Below, one piece after another: positions 45,448-54,500 of a stretch of DNA of 64,000 nucleotides; position 1 is the first letter of the stretch; the number at the start of each line of letters is the position of its first letter. The notes under the pieces are model-generated. The model saw only the letters and a list, made by a program, of their open reading frames with translations, was not told the origin of the DNA and made no database searches. Source of the DNA: Rhizobium sp. CIAT894 (lineage in GTDB: Bacteria; Pseudomonadota; Alphaproteobacteria; Rhizobiales; Rhizobiaceae); assembly GCF_000172795.2 (NCBI RefSeq), contig NZ_CP020947.1, positions 4,295,001-4,359,000 of the forward strand. The letters are read 5' to 3'. Both the position numbers and the translations under genes were made by a program.

Positions 45448-46377
45448 TCAGTTCTTGGTGACGAAGTCCTTGACGTTGGCAGGCGTGACGAGCTGGAAGG
45501 GAATATAAACCTTCTTCTCGGTCTTTTCGCCCTTGGCGAGCTTGAGCGCCGTGTCGAGCGAACCCTTGCCCTGGCCGGCAGCGTCCTGAAAGACGGTGAC
45601 GTCGAGATCGCCGGCCTGCATGGCGGCAAGCGCGTCCTGCGTGGCGTCCACGCCGCCGACGACGACCTTGGTCATGTCCTTGCCGGCAGCCTTCAGCGCC
45701 TGGATGGCGCCGATCGCCATTTCGTCGTTGTTGGAGATCACGGCGTCGAATTCGATGCCGCTGGACAGCCAATTGGTCATCAGGTCGGCGCCCTGGGTGC
45801 GGTCCCAGTTGGCTGTCTGCTCTTCGACGATCTCAAGGCCCTTGCATTCATCGGTCTTGACGACGTCATGGACGTCCTGGGTGCGCATGCGTGCAGCCTG
45901 GTTGGAAAGCTCGCCCATGATGACGACGGCCTTGCCCTTGCCACCGAGAATGCGGCAGATTTCCTTGGTTTCCAGCGTGCCGGATTCCTGCTCGTTGGAG
46001 GCCACGAAGGCCTGCTTGTCCGGCAGCGTGTCGACGTTGACCGGCTGGCGGTTGACGTAGACAAGCGGAATGCCGGCGTCGGCGGCGAGCTTGGACATTG
46101 CCGTGGTCGCGTCGGTATCGACAGGGTTGACGATGATGGCATCGACCTTGGAGGCGATGAAATTCTGGATCTGGCTCTGCTGCTTGGAAACGTCGTTCTG
46201 TGCGTCTTCGACCTGCAGCGTCACGCCGGAAAGCGTCTTTGCATAATCGGTCATGCCGTTGCGCAGAACGGTCAAGAAGTTGTCGTCGAACTTCGCCATC
46301 GAGACGCCGACGGTTTCCGCGTGCGCGGCCGTCGACATGACGAGCGCCATCGCAGTGCCCAGGATAAACTTTTTCAT
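45448..46377 (-). CDS. CUT2 sugar/polyol ABC transporter binding protein
   Basis: A 309-residue periplasmic binding protein of the ribose/galactose type (PBP1). The signal peptide is 1-20 (ending AHA-ET). Two alpha/beta lobes contain [32 protein letters not shown] and the hinge segment [19 protein letters not shown]. The ligand-site residues NPVDT and the NNDEMA loop are typical. Resembles inositol-binding IbpA-type proteins, unproven. The start at 46377 has a GGAGGAAG site. First gene of the operon. Confidence 0.9.
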   Translation of the reverse strand: MKKFILGTAMALVMSTAAHAETVGVSMAKFDDNFLTVLRNGMTDYAKTLSGVTLQVEDAQNDVSKQQSQIQNFIASKVDAIIVNPVDTDATTAMSKLAADAGIPLVYVNRQPVNVDTLPDKQAFVASNEQESGTLETKEICRILGGKGKAVVIMGELSNQAARMRTQDVHDVVKTDECKGLEIVEEQTANWDRTQGADLMTNWLSSGIEFDAVISNNDEMAIGAIQALKAAGKDMTKVVVGGVDATQDALAAMQAGDLDVTVFQDAAGQGKGSLDTALKLAKGEKTEKKVYIPFQLVTPANVKDFVTKN

Positions 46378-46747
46378 TTTCACTTCCTCCACAAATGGTG
46401 CCCGGCTGCACCCTCCTCACGCCGGAGCCCCAGGCATTTGCCCTGGAGCCGGAATTTTCTCGCCGCCTCTCCTGCGGTGCTCCGCTTAAAACGGAACAAA
46501 CAAACCGTAAAATTTGCTCTTCGGAATATTCATTCCATTTTCTGGGAACGGCGTCAAGCCTCTTTAGCGGCGACGAGGCACGGATAGAGCTGCAATGCCA
46601 CGGACTTCACGATCGGTGCCCGCATTGCCGCTGTTGTGAAAGGCGAAGGCCGCATCCATCTATGGGAAGTCGAGGACAAGGCCGGGCCGCAGGCGTCTTC
46701 GATTTCTCGATGCGGCCGGTCATTTAAAGATTTTGGAGACAGGACAA
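46378..46747. other. Intergenic region upstream of the CUT2 operon, possible gene remnant
   Basis: A 370-bp gap between divergent genes. GGAAT-ATTC-ATTCC at about 46523-46536 is a small inverted repeat that could be a sugar-operon operator. At about 46600-46730 (+) an open stretch reads TDFTIGARIAAVVKGEGRIH..., with no good start, possibly the decayed end of a gene. Confidence 0.35.
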
Positions 46748-47245
46748 ATGTCCATTTCGATCTATCGCCTCACCGTTCCGATGTTTCAGCGCGGCCTTGC
46801 CAGCCTGAAAACCTATCTCGACAAGGCCGAAGCCTATGCGAAGGAGAAGAATATCGATCCCGCCGTCCTGGTCGCCGCCCGCCTTGCGCCCGACATGCTG
46901 CCGCTCTCCGGCCAGTATCAGCGCGCCAGCGACAGCGCCAAATTCACCCTCTCCAGGCTGACCGCCACCGACGCCCCGAAGTTCGAAGACAATGAGAAGA
47001 CCTTCGACGAGCTGCGCGAGCGCCTGGCAAAGACCGAAGCCTATCTCGCCGGCTTCTCTCCGGAAGCGCTGGAGGGAACGGAAACGCGTGAAATCACTTT
47101 GCCGGGCAAGAGCGGCATCGTGCTTCCGGGAAGCGAATATGTCACCGTCTTCGCCCTGCCGAACTTCTATTTCCACGTCGCCACAGCCCACGCCATCCTG
47201 CGCAACCAGGGTGCGCCGATCGGCAAGCGCGATTACCTCGGGTAA
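46748..47245 (+). CDS. DUF1993 family protein
   Basis: A 165-residue all-helical protein beginning MSISIYRLTVPMFQRGLASL. LAPDMLPLSGQYQRASD, the KFEDNEKTFDELRERLAKT stretch and VFALPNFYFHVATAHAILRN match DUF1993, which is structurally similar to the DinB/YfiT four-helix bundle. The conserved His residues of DinB-type metal sites appear near the C-terminus (FYFHVATAHAILR). Function unknown. The start is chosen at 46748 (AGGACAA upstream); the frame opens five codons earlier. Confidence 0.85.
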   Translation: MSISIYRLTVPMFQRGLASLKTYLDKAEAYAKEKNIDPAVLVAARLAPDMLPLSGQYQRASDSAKFTLSRLTATDAPKFEDNEKTFDELRERLAKTEAYLAGFSPEALEGTETREITLPGKSGIVLPGSEYVTVFALPNFYFHVATAHAILRNQGAPIGKRDYLG

Positions 47246-47251
47246 AAGACG

Positions 47252-48823
47252 TCAGGGCCGGCGCGTCACCGGCCCTTTTTCCGTCAGCTCGGTATAGGCG
47301 AGCGTCTGGTCGAGATGCCGCGCCCGCAGCGACAGCAGCTTTTCGGCATAGTCAAGCCGGGTCGCCGCATAGGCCGGATCGGCCGCGAGATTGTCGAGCT
47401 CCATCGGATCGTCGTGGAGATTGAAGAGCAGCGGCGGCAAGGCGGCAAAATGCACATATTTGAACCGCGCATCGCGGATCACCGCGAGATTGCATTCGTT
47501 CGATCTGAGCCCGAAATGCCGCTCCGTCTCGCCCCGGGCGATATCGCGGAAATCGAATTCCCAGAATGCCGCGTCCCGCCAGCCTTCCGCGCTGCCGCCC
47601 TCGACGAACGGCATGAGCGATCGGCCGTCGAGCCCGTTCTTCGCCTCGATGCCAAGCCTTTGGCAAAGCGTCGGAAAAATATCCGCGGCACTGGTGAAAT
47701 CGTCGACGATCCCGCCGGCGGCACCGCTTGCAGGATCGCGAATGACAAGCGGAATATGATAGCTGCCGTCGAAGAAGCCGCCCTTCCCCAGCGTCCAGTG
47801 ATCGCCCGCCATCTCGGCATGGTCCGACGTGAAGACGATAAGCGTATCGTCCCAGGCGCCCGCATCCTTCAGCGCCTGCCAGATCCGGCCGAGCTGCGCA
47901 TCGACCTCTGCGATCATGCCGTAATAGATCGCCCGGATCGCCGCGAAATCCTCGCCGTTCCAGTCGCTGAGCGGCCCCGTCGCACCGTGGATGAAACTGC
48001 TCTTGCCGGTGCGCGGCATGGCATAGGCGAGATAGGGATGACTTGCCTCTTCGGCTTGGGCGTTTGCCGCCCGTGCAAAAGCCGGCCCCTCACCGGGCCT
48101 GAACATCCGGTTGAACGGCTCCGGCACGGAAAAGGGCGGGTGCGGACGTAGGAAAGACACATGCGCAAACCACGGCCGATCCTGCTCACCCAGCCAGCGG
48201 ATGAACTCGCCGGCCAGGAAGGCCGTCTGGGTCTCCTCGCTGGAATAGGCCGGCGCCGCATCGGAAATGTCGCCGGCGCGCGCGCCGACGGGAATATGAA
48301 TGTCGCGGCTGACGGCGTCCCGATGACCACGGGACCTGAGCCAGGAGAGCCACTGCCTTTCATGCTCCGGCAGCAGCTGGCGTGAGGTAAAGCCCGGCAG
48401 CACGCCTTCATAGGTCGTTAGATGCGGGTCATTGGCATCCATACCGCGCGGATCGGGCGCCGTATCCGTATAGCCGAACAGCGTCGGGTCATAGCCCGCC
48501 CGCCGGGCGGCCAGCGCCAGATTGTCGAAGCGGGCATCGAGCGGCGAACCGTTGCGGCAGACGCGGTGGTTCATCTGGTAGAGGCCGGTATAGAGTGTCG
48601 CCCGGGCCGGCGAGCAGGGTGCCGCCCCGGCATAATGCCGCCGGAAGAGCGTTCCCTGGCGCGCCAGCGCATCGACATTGGGCGTTTTCACGCAGGGATG
48701 ACCGGCAGAAGACAGGCAATCGCCACGCCACTGGTCCGCCGTGATCAGCAGGATATTCGGCCGGCGGTCGCTCTCAATTCCGGCTGGCTCAATTCCGGGC
48801 TCAGTGTTGGTTGGATTTTGCAT
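47252..48823 (-). CDS. Sulfatase-family phosphonate monoester hydrolase / arylsulfatase
   Basis: A 523-residue alkaline-phosphatase-superfamily hydrolase. The formylglycine signature C-x-P-x-R is seen as Cys70-SPAR in APCSPARATLYTGLY. The metal ligand Asp30 lies in LLITADQWRGD, and FTSDHAEMAGDHWTLGKGG supplies the second metal site. EFDFRDI and KYVHFAALPPLLFNL near the C-terminus fit the rhizobial phosphonate monoester hydrolase (PMH) type. No signal peptide, so it is cytoplasmic. It starts 23 bases inside the 3' end of exoB/galE in another frame; the last five galE codons are shared. Activity of Cys70 requires formylglycine conversion. Physiological substrate unknown. Confidence 0.85.
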   Translation of the reverse strand: MQNPTNTEPGIEPAGIESDRRPNILLITADQWRGDCLSSAGHPCVKTPNVDALARQGTLFRRHYAGAAPCSPARATLYTGLYQMNHRVCRNGSPLDARFDNLALAARRAGYDPTLFGYTDTAPDPRGMDANDPHLTTYEGVLPGFTSRQLLPEHERQWLSWLRSRGHRDAVSRDIHIPVGARAGDISDAAPAYSSEETQTAFLAGEFIRWLGEQDRPWFAHVSFLRPHPPFSVPEPFNRMFRPGEGPAFARAANAQAEEASHPYLAYAMPRTGKSSFIHGATGPLSDWNGEDFAAIRAIYYGMIAEVDAQLGRIWQALKDAGAWDDTLIVFTSDHAEMAGDHWTLGKGGFFDGSYHIPLVIRDPASGAAGGIVDDFTSAADIFPTLCQRLGIEAKNGLDGRSLMPFVEGGSAEGWRDAAFWEFDFRDIARGETERHFGLRSNECNLAVIRDARFKYVHFAALPPLLFNLHDDPMELDNLAADPAYAATRLDYAEKLLSLRARHLDQTLAYTELTEKGPVTRRP

Positions 48824-49784
48824 GCCAGTTCCAGGCAGAGCGGATGATCTGACTGAGATCATACTGCGGCACCCAGCCGAGCACGTCGCGCGCCTTGTCA
48901 TTATTGGCGACCAGCGTATGCGAATCGCCTTCGCGCCGGCCGATATATTCCACTGGGAAAGGCCGGTTCGACACCTCTTCGATCGCACCGAGCAATTCCT
49001 TGACCGTGGTGCCGGTGCCGGTGCCGAGGTTGAGAGCGACGGACTCTCCGCCCTTCAGCAGATATTCGACGGCGCGCACATGCGCATCGGCAAGATCGAG
49101 CACATGGATATAGTCGCGCACGCAGGTGCCGTCGCGCGTCTCGTAATCGCTGCCGAACACCTTGAAGCCCTGGCGGCGGCCGAGTGCGGCATCGATCGCC
49201 AGCGGTATCGCATGCGTCTCCGGCTGGTGCCATTCGCCGATCCGGCCTTCGAAATCGGCGCCGGCCGCATTGAAATAACGCAGCACCACCGAACGCAGGC
49301 TCCGGTACTGGTCGTAATCGGCAAGCGCCTGCTCGACGATATATTTCGTCCGCCCGTAGGGATTGATCGGCACCTGCCGGTGCGTCTCGTCGAGCGGCAC
49401 GCTCTGCGGCAAGCCGTAGGTGGCGCAGGTGGAGGAGAAGACGAAGGCGTTGACGCCCGCCGCCTGCGCCGCCGAAAGCAGCGTCAACGTGCCGATGACA
49501 TTGTTCTCATAGAAGGAAACCGGATCCTTGACCGATTCGCCGACCTCGATCAGCGCCGCAAAATGCAGGATCGCCGCCGGCTTGTGCTTGGCGAGCACCT
49601 CGTCCAGCCGGGCTCGATCGCGAATATCGCCTTCCTCGGCCGGCCCCCATTTGACGAACTCGCGATGGCCGTTCGAAAAATTATCGAAGACGACAGGCTT
49701 GTAGCCCTTGTTCGCCAGGTCGAGACACGTATGCGAGCCGATATAACCGGCGCCGCCGACGACAAGAACCGTTTCACCTGCCAT
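48801..49784 (-). CDS. exoB: UDP-glucose 4-epimerase
   Basis: Interconverts UDP-glucose and UDP-galactose, supplying galactose for exopolysaccharide and LPS. The 327-residue extended SDR has the NAD motif GGAGYIGS at 10-17, Ser118 in SSTCATYG, and catalytic Tyr143 with Lys147 in YGRTK. DETHRQVPINPYG and the DYIHVLDLADAH motif are GalE-specific. In rhizobia this gene is called exoB (galE). A sulfatase-family gene begins within its end on the same strand. Confidence 0.92.
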   Translation of the reverse strand: MAGETVLVVGGAGYIGSHTCLDLANKGYKPVVFDNFSNGHREFVKWGPAEEGDIRDRARLDEVLAKHKPAAILHFAALIEVGESVKDPVSFYENNVIGTLTLLSAAQAAGVNAFVFSSTCATYGLPQSVPLDETHRQVPINPYGRTKYIVEQALADYDQYRSLRSVVLRYFNAAGADFEGRIGEWHQPETHAIPLAIDAALGRRQGFKVFGSDYETRDGTCVRDYIHVLDLADAHVRAVEYLLKGGESVALNLGTGTGTTVKELLGAIEEVSNRPFPVEYIGRREGDSHTLVANNDKARDVLGWVPQYDLSQIIRSAWNWHAKSNQH

Positions 49785-50073
49785 GCACCACCCTTATTAT
49801 TAGCGAGAGATAAAAGAAACCTAGACGAGATACACGTCAATAAAAAGAAGGAATTGCGATAGAGGAATTCCAGGAAAGTCTGCGTTCCATGAAAGCTGAA
49901 CCGCTCTAGGCGCGAACGGACAATAGGTCAAATGCCGAACGCCCCCGGCCCCGCCTTCTCTGTCGGATCGGCGATTGGCGAATTATTCGCGTGATTTGCA
50001 TGATCGCCCGTTTTAAGGGGCTTTACCACCATGTGATGCAACGGTCCGCAGCCATCAGCCGGGGAGGACGCGA

Positions 50074-50721
50074 ATGAGGAAAGCATTGGTCGTTTGGGGC
50101 GGATGGCAAGGCCATGAGCCGGAGCAATGCGCCGAGATCGTCGCCGATCTTCTGCGCAAGGACGGTTTTGCGGTGGAGGTCACCGGCGATCTCGGCATAT
50201 TCGGATCTCCGGCGCTTGCCAAAACCGACCTGCTGGTGCCGATCATCACCGGCGAAACGCTCGAAAAGCCGCATGCCAGCGCCCTGGTCGAAGCGGTGCG
50301 CGGCGGGCTGGGGCTTGCCGGCCATCACGGCGCGCTCGCCACCTCCTTCAAGGAAAGCGCCGCTTTCCGCTATGTCTCCGGCGTCACCTGGGTCGCCCAT
50401 CCCGGCAACATCATCGACTTCCGCGTTGCCGTCACCCGCCAGAATGATCCGGTCATGGAGGGCATTCCCGATTTCGACTACCGGTCGGAGCAATATTACC
50501 TGCATTACGATCCCACAGTCGAAATCCTGGCGACCACCACCTTCACCGGCGCCTATGATCCTGCCGCCCGCAACGTCGTGATGCCTGTTGTCTTCAAGCG
50601 CCATTTCGGCGCCGGCCGCATCTTCTATTCCGCGCTCGGCCATGTCGCCGCCGAATTCGACCATCCCTACATGCCCCTCATCCTGCGGCGCGGCCTGAAC
50701 TGGGCCGCTCGCCAGCCGTGA
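50074..50721 (+). CDS. ThuA-like domain protein
   Basis: A 215-residue class I glutamine-amidotransferase-fold protein. It begins KALVVWGGWQGHEPEQCAEI and contains GLAGHHGALATSF and FSALGH-type C-terminal IFYSALGHVAAEFDHP, which are the ThuA signature. ThuA (trehalose utilisation) homologues act in disaccharide metabolism in Rhizobium, though the catalytic role is not established. A GGGGAGG site lies eight bases before the ATG. It stands alone in this neighbourhood, not beside thuEFGK-type transporters, so its pathway is unclear. Confidence 0.85.
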   Translation: MRKALVVWGGWQGHEPEQCAEIVADLLRKDGFAVEVTGDLGIFGSPALAKTDLLVPIITGETLEKPHASALVEAVRGGLGLAGHHGALATSFKESAAFRYVSGVTWVAHPGNIIDFRVAVTRQNDPVMEGIPDFDYRSEQYYLHYDPTVEILATTTFTGAYDPAARNVVMPVVFKRHFGAGRIFYSALGHVAAEFDHPYMPLILRRGLNWAARQP

Positions 50722-50779
50722 TCGGACGGGCCGGGCGCGATCGCTTGCCGACCGCCCGCCCGCGCCATAATTTCCCGGC

Positions 50780-51346
50780 ATGCAGGATCGTTTCGCTTTC
50801 GTCCCCGCCACAACAGACCGCCTGGCCGATATAGAAGCGGTGTTCGACGATTGCGCAGACGGCCGCAATTGCCGCTGCGCCTACTGGTATCTTCCGAATG
50901 CCGACGACAAGGCCGGATGGGGCGAGGGAAATCGCAGCTGGTTTCGAAGCCTGCTCGCCCAGCCGCGCCCGCCGGGCATTCTCGGCTATTGCCAAGACGA
51001 GCCGGCCGGATGGTGCGGCGTGGCGCCGCGTATTGTCTTCGACCGGCTGCGCCGCTCGAAACCCTTTGCCGCGGTCGATGACAGGCCGGTCTGGTCGATC
51101 ACTTGCTTCATCGTCCGCAAACCATTCCGGCGGCAGGGCCTGTCGCGGCTGCTCTTGAACCATACGGTCGAATTTGCAAGGGCAAACGGCGCCGAATGCC
51201 TCGAGGCTTACCCCCTCGACCAGCACCGCGCGTCGAGAGTGGGCGACCTTTATCCGGGAGCGCTCGCCATGTTTCTTGATGAAGGTTTCGCCGAAGTGGC
51301 AAGACGCCTGCCGACAAGGCCGATCGTGCGCCTGGAATGCCGCTGA
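50780..51346 (+). CDS. GNAT family N-acetyltransferase
   Basis: A 188-residue protein with GNAT motif A in VRKPFRRQGLSRLLLNHTVEF (acetyl-CoA pyrophosphate loop Q/RxxGxG/A, here RRQGLS). WSITCFIVRKPFR is beta4, and GALAMFLDEGFAEVARR motif B near the C-terminus completes the fold. The N-terminal part has Cys-rich NCRCAYWYLPNADDKAGW. Acceptor unknown. Start follows no strong site; the length fits. It follows the ThuA-like gene by 58 bases. Confidence 0.82.
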   Translation: MQDRFAFVPATTDRLADIEAVFDDCADGRNCRCAYWYLPNADDKAGWGEGNRSWFRSLLAQPRPPGILGYCQDEPAGWCGVAPRIVFDRLRRSKPFAAVDDRPVWSITCFIVRKPFRRQGLSRLLLNHTVEFARANGAECLEAYPLDQHRASRVGDLYPGALAMFLDEGFAEVARRLPTRPIVRLECR

Positions 51347-51369
51347 ATAGTCGCGAAGCGGCCGACGAC

Positions 51370-51630
51370 TTAACGGGCCGCTTTCAGCTGCCGGCCGTCG
51401 TCATCGACGGCGGCGGGAGCCGGCTCGTCATAGACCCGCATCAGCCGCCCGGCTGCCTTCAGCTTCTCGATGAGGTCGTTTCCATCGGGCGAGGCCTTGG
51501 TCAATTCCAGCTGCTCGAATTCCCTCAGCGCCTGCGCCCAATGGCTTTCCCCGCGCCCATCCGGCCTGCCTTCAAATTCCCACAGTGAATAAGCGCGCTG
51601 GCTGACCCAGGCGTCTTTATTGTGACTCAT
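51370..51630 (-). CDS. DUF2934 domain protein
   Basis: An 86-residue protein whose first half (WVSQRAYSLWEFEGRPDGRGESHWAQALREF in pieces: RAYSLWEFEGRPDGR, ESHWAQAL) is the DUF2934 motif, a short helical domain of unknown function common in rhizobia. Its 3' end lies 23 bases after the convergent GNAT gene. The start at 51630 is only weakly supported by ribosome-binding sequence (GGGGTT). Confidence 0.82.
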   Translation of the reverse strand: MSHNKDAWVSQRAYSLWEFEGRPDGRGESHWAQALREFEQLELTKASPDGNDLIEKLKAAGRLMRVYDEPAPAAVDDDGRQLKAAR

Positions 51631-51879
51631 GACAAACCCCAGCCGAAAAATTTGAAAGCAAATATCGATAGCAAGAAGGTGCCAAAACCGGCTTTAGGAG
51701 TCGTTACGAGGCAGCGTTATTTTTTAACTAACGGCGATGATTCGGCGAGACTAACCACCGATAAAGTCATACGAATTCGCAGTATGGCTGCAGCTGGAAT
51801 TATCCCGGCGTCTCCTCACCCGGCACCTTGGACTGACCGGAACGCTGAGATACTGTCGCCTGAAACGATAGCGGTGGTC

Positions 51880-53316
51880 ATGGCAGCAAAGACAACTCTC
51901 AACGCGAAAAACCTGGAAGCTCTCGGCGCGCAGCGTCTCGCCGAACTGCTGATCGAAATCAGCACTGGCAGCGCCGCCCACAAACGACGGCTTCGCATGG
52001 AGCTTGCCGGCAATCACGGCAGTGCGGAAGTGGCGCGTGAGGTGCGCAAGCGCCTCGCCAGCATCGCGCGAGCCCGCAGCTTCATCGAATGGCATAAGGT
52101 GAAAGCTGTTAACGCCGACCTCGAAACGCAGCGATCTACGATCGTCACGGTCGTCGCCGCCGACGATCCGAAGGAAGCGTTCGATCTCATCTGGCAATTC
52201 CTTGCCGTCGCCCACACGATATTCGAGCGATCCAGCAGCGGCGACAGCGTGTTCATCGAGACGTTCCACCAGGCATGCGCCGATGCCGGCGTCATCGCCA
52301 GCGCCGCTTCTATCGGTGTCGATATCCTTGCCGACAAGGTCTTCGATGCCCTGCAGGATAACGACCACGGGCAATATGATCCGCTGATTGCCGAAATGGT
52401 TCCGGCGTTGGGCAAGGACGGCCTGGAACGGCTGAAGAGCCTTCTGGTGCAATGGTCGAACGAAGCGGAGGAGAAGCCCGCCGACGCCGACCGGGAGATT
52501 TTCGGCTGGGGCGGCAATGGGCCGATCTTCAGGGACGAGATCTACGCCGGCCATCGGCAGCAGACGGCGCGAATCGCTCTGCAGGAAATTGCCGATGCTG
52601 AGAACGATGTCGATGCCTTCATCGCCCAGCAGCCGAAAGAAACGTTAAGGGCGCCGACGATCGCAACCGAGATCGCCGACCGTTTGATCCTGGCTGGACG
52701 CGCCGGCGAAGCATTGGAGATTTTGGACGCCGCCGATCACCGGGGTCGGTTCGAACTGCCTTATGAATGGCAGCGCGCCCGCGTCGAGGCGCTCGACGCC
52801 CTGGGGCGGGGGGAGGAAGCGCGGGCCTATCAATGGCAATGCTTCGAGCAGTCGCTGAATGGCGAGCACCTTCGCGCTTTCCTGCGAAGGCTCCCCGACT
52901 TCGACGATATCGAGGCCGAGGAGAAGGCATTCGCCTTCGTCCATGATTTTCCGGATGTTCACCCGGCGCTTGCCTTTTTCCTCACCTGGCCCGCACATGC
53001 CGAAGCAGCAAAACTCATATCCAGGCGCCAGGCCGAACTGGACGGCAACCTGTACGAGCTGATGACACCGGCCGCCGAGATACTGCAGGAGAAATACCCG
53101 CTCGCCGCAACCATGCTGCTGCGGGCGATGATCGGCTTCGCTCTCGATTACGGCCGATCCAGCCGTTACAGGCACGCCGCGCGCCACCTGGCGGAATGCG
53201 CCTCACTCGCCCCTCATATCGACGATTTCGGCAGCGCCCGGCCTCACGACGCCTATGTCACCGAACTGAAGCGCCAACATGGAAAGAAGCATGGCTTCTG
53301 GAGTCTACCGCGTTAG
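51880..53316 (+). CDS. DUF6880 family protein
   Basis: A 478-residue, mostly alpha-helical protein beginning MAAKTTLNAKNLEALGAQRL, then AELLIEISTGSAAHKRRLRME. This N-terminus is conserved in a family named DUF6880 (SWIM-associated/tetratricopeptide-like helical repeats). The central part has GRAGEALEILDAADHRG-type tetratricopeptide-like segments. The frame is open upstream to 51622 in the antisense/non-conserved portion, but the ATG at 51880 matches the family start. A GGTGG lies upstream. No enzymatic motif. Function unknown. Confidence 0.8.
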   Translation: MAAKTTLNAKNLEALGAQRLAELLIEISTGSAAHKRRLRMELAGNHGSAEVAREVRKRLASIARARSFIEWHKVKAVNADLETQRSTIVTVVAADDPKEAFDLIWQFLAVAHTIFERSSSGDSVFIETFHQACADAGVIASAASIGVDILADKVFDALQDNDHGQYDPLIAEMVPALGKDGLERLKSLLVQWSNEAEEKPADADREIFGWGGNGPIFRDEIYAGHRQQTARIALQEIADAENDVDAFIAQQPKETLRAPTIATEIADRLILAGRAGEALEILDAADHRGRFELPYEWQRARVEALDALGRGEEARAYQWQCFEQSLNGEHLRAFLRRLPDFDDIEAEEKAFAFVHDFPDVHPALAFFLTWPAHAEAAKLISRRQAELDGNLYELMTPAAEILQEKYPLAATMLLRAMIGFALDYGRSSRYRHAARHLAECASLAPHIDDFGSARPHDAYVTELKRQHGKKHGFWSLPR

Positions 53317-53496
53317 GCCGCTGTAGCTTTCCAGACGCTCGATGATCTGGTTCGGCGTCACATCCATGTTCGGGCCGCCGGCATGACGCTCGAACTCGAA
53401 TTCCTCGCGATGCGCGGCGATGGCGGCCATGACCTTCTTGGCGGTCTCCTTGCCGCCTTCCAGCGTCGAGGCGGCGATGATGCAGCCGACGATCAC
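53305..53496 (-). pseudogene. Possible gene remnant, hypothetical
   Basis: A 63-codon frame with a coding-like translation (VIVGCIIAASTLEGGKETAK then MAAIAAHREEFEFERHAGGP, ending IIERLESYSGLTR) but only a GTG start without a ribosome-binding site. The frame continues upstream as HLYSG. It overlaps the end of the DUF6880 gene by 12 bases. It looks like the conserved 3' part of a gene whose 5' part is missing. I do not recognise the family. Confidence 0.35.
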
Positions 53497-53584
53497 GCCG
53501 GAATATAGATGCCAGGGTTGCGACTGCAGGCGGGGAAGCTGAGGACAGCCGATCCTGCACTACCTGAATCAATTGACCACAGCT

Positions 53585-53616
53585 CTCAATAGATGATAGA
53601 TATTGAGAAGTATCTA
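53585..53616. promoter_or_regulatory. Operator candidate for vapBC
   Basis: CTCAATA (53585-53591) and TATTGAG (53601-53607) form a perfect 7-bp inverted repeat with 9 bases between. An overlapping TAGATA (53597-53602) / TATCTA (53611-53616) repeats the pattern. The site lies 20-50 bases before the vapB start, where VapB/VapBC normally autorepresses. Confidence 0.55.
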
Positions 53617-53634
53617 CCAAGGGAGTCTCTCACC

Positions 53635-53877
53635 ATGAGCGCGACCGCCAAGCTGTTCACGCATGGGCGCAGCCAAGCCGTGCGCCTGCCAAAAGAGTTC
53701 CGCTTCGAAGGCAAGGAGGTCCGGGTCAGCCGCGTCGGCAATCGAGTGATCCTCGAACCGCTCTACGCAGACAACGCCATGCCTTGGGCGGCAATCGACA
53801 AGGTTGGCGACACGCCTTTCATGCCCGAAGGTCGTGAGCAGCCATCAATGCCAGCCGACCGCGCCGTGTTCGACTGA
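53635..53877 (+). CDS. vapB: VapB-type antitoxin (AbrB/VagC fold)
   Basis: An 80-residue protein with the swapped-hairpin AbrB/SpoVT DNA-binding domain at 1-50: TAKLFTHGRSQAVRLPKEFR, then VRVSRVGNRVILEPL. HGRSQAVRLPKEFRF is the VagC/VapB hallmark. The C-terminal tail (about 55-80, Pro- and Met-rich) would wrap the toxin. AGGGAG precedes the ATG. The stop TGA overlaps the vapC ATG by one base, typical of antitoxin-first modules. An inverted repeat upstream is a probable autoregulatory site. Confidence 0.88.
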   Translation: MSATAKLFTHGRSQAVRLPKEFRFEGKEVRVSRVGNRVILEPLYADNAMPWAAIDKVGDTPFMPEGREQPSMPADRAVFD

Positions 53878-54323
53878 TGATCCACCTTGATACCAATGCC
53901 GCAATCGCGCTGTTGAACGGACGGCCACGTCAAGTTCGCGAGCGCTTCGATGAGGCGCGAAATGCAGGAACCCCGCTCGGCCTGTCAATCATCGTCTATC
54001 ATGAACTGATGTATGGTGCCGCAGCCAGCGAGCGCCGACACGCGAACGAGGAGAAGATCGCCCTGTTCATCGCTGCGAGCGGGATTTCTTTGATCGATTT
54101 CAATGAAGGCGACGCAGAAGAAGCAGCGGATATTCGCGCCCATCTCCGTAGACAGGGCACACCGATCGGGCCGTACGATGTGCTGATCGCCGCCCAAGCG
54201 CGCCGAGCCGGCACGGTGCTGGTGACCGCCAATACAGGCGAGTTCACCCGTGTGCCTGGCCTGCAAGTGCTTGACTGGGCAAGCCCCTTAGCCGCCGGCA
54301 CCCACGAAATAGGAAACGGCTAA
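53877..54323 (+). CDS. vapC: VapC-type PIN-domain toxin (ribonuclease)
   Basis: A 148-residue PIN-domain protein. Catalytic acidic residues are visible: Asp5 (LDTN), Glu43 (VYHELMYG), Asp101 (GPYDVLIAAQA) and the fourth position in TANTGEFTRVPGL (Asn119 with Glu122 nearby). These coordinate Mg2+ for endoribonuclease activity; family members usually cut tRNA or rRNA loops. One base overlaps vapB. A tRNA-Ser gene lies 177 bases downstream, on the other strand. Confidence 0.9.
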   Translation: MIHLDTNAAIALLNGRPRQVRERFDEARNAGTPLGLSIIVYHELMYGAAASERRHANEEKIALFIAASGISLIDFNEGDAEEAADIRAHLRRQGTPIGPYDVLIAAQARRAGTVLVTANTGEFTRVPGLQVLDWASPLAAGTHEIGNG

Positions 54324-54500
54324 AACAGATCGCGCTTGCTCGACTCACGGGCGCCCACCCAGCTGGCCTAGGCGCTCGTGCCCGTTGCCTTGCAGTTCCC
54401 GCAAGGATGTGCCGAGAGTGCCCCAGCCAATTTCGGCAGCGGCATCTAAGATTGAGAGAAATTGGTAGATCGCGGGGAAACCTACGGTCCAAGTTCCACG

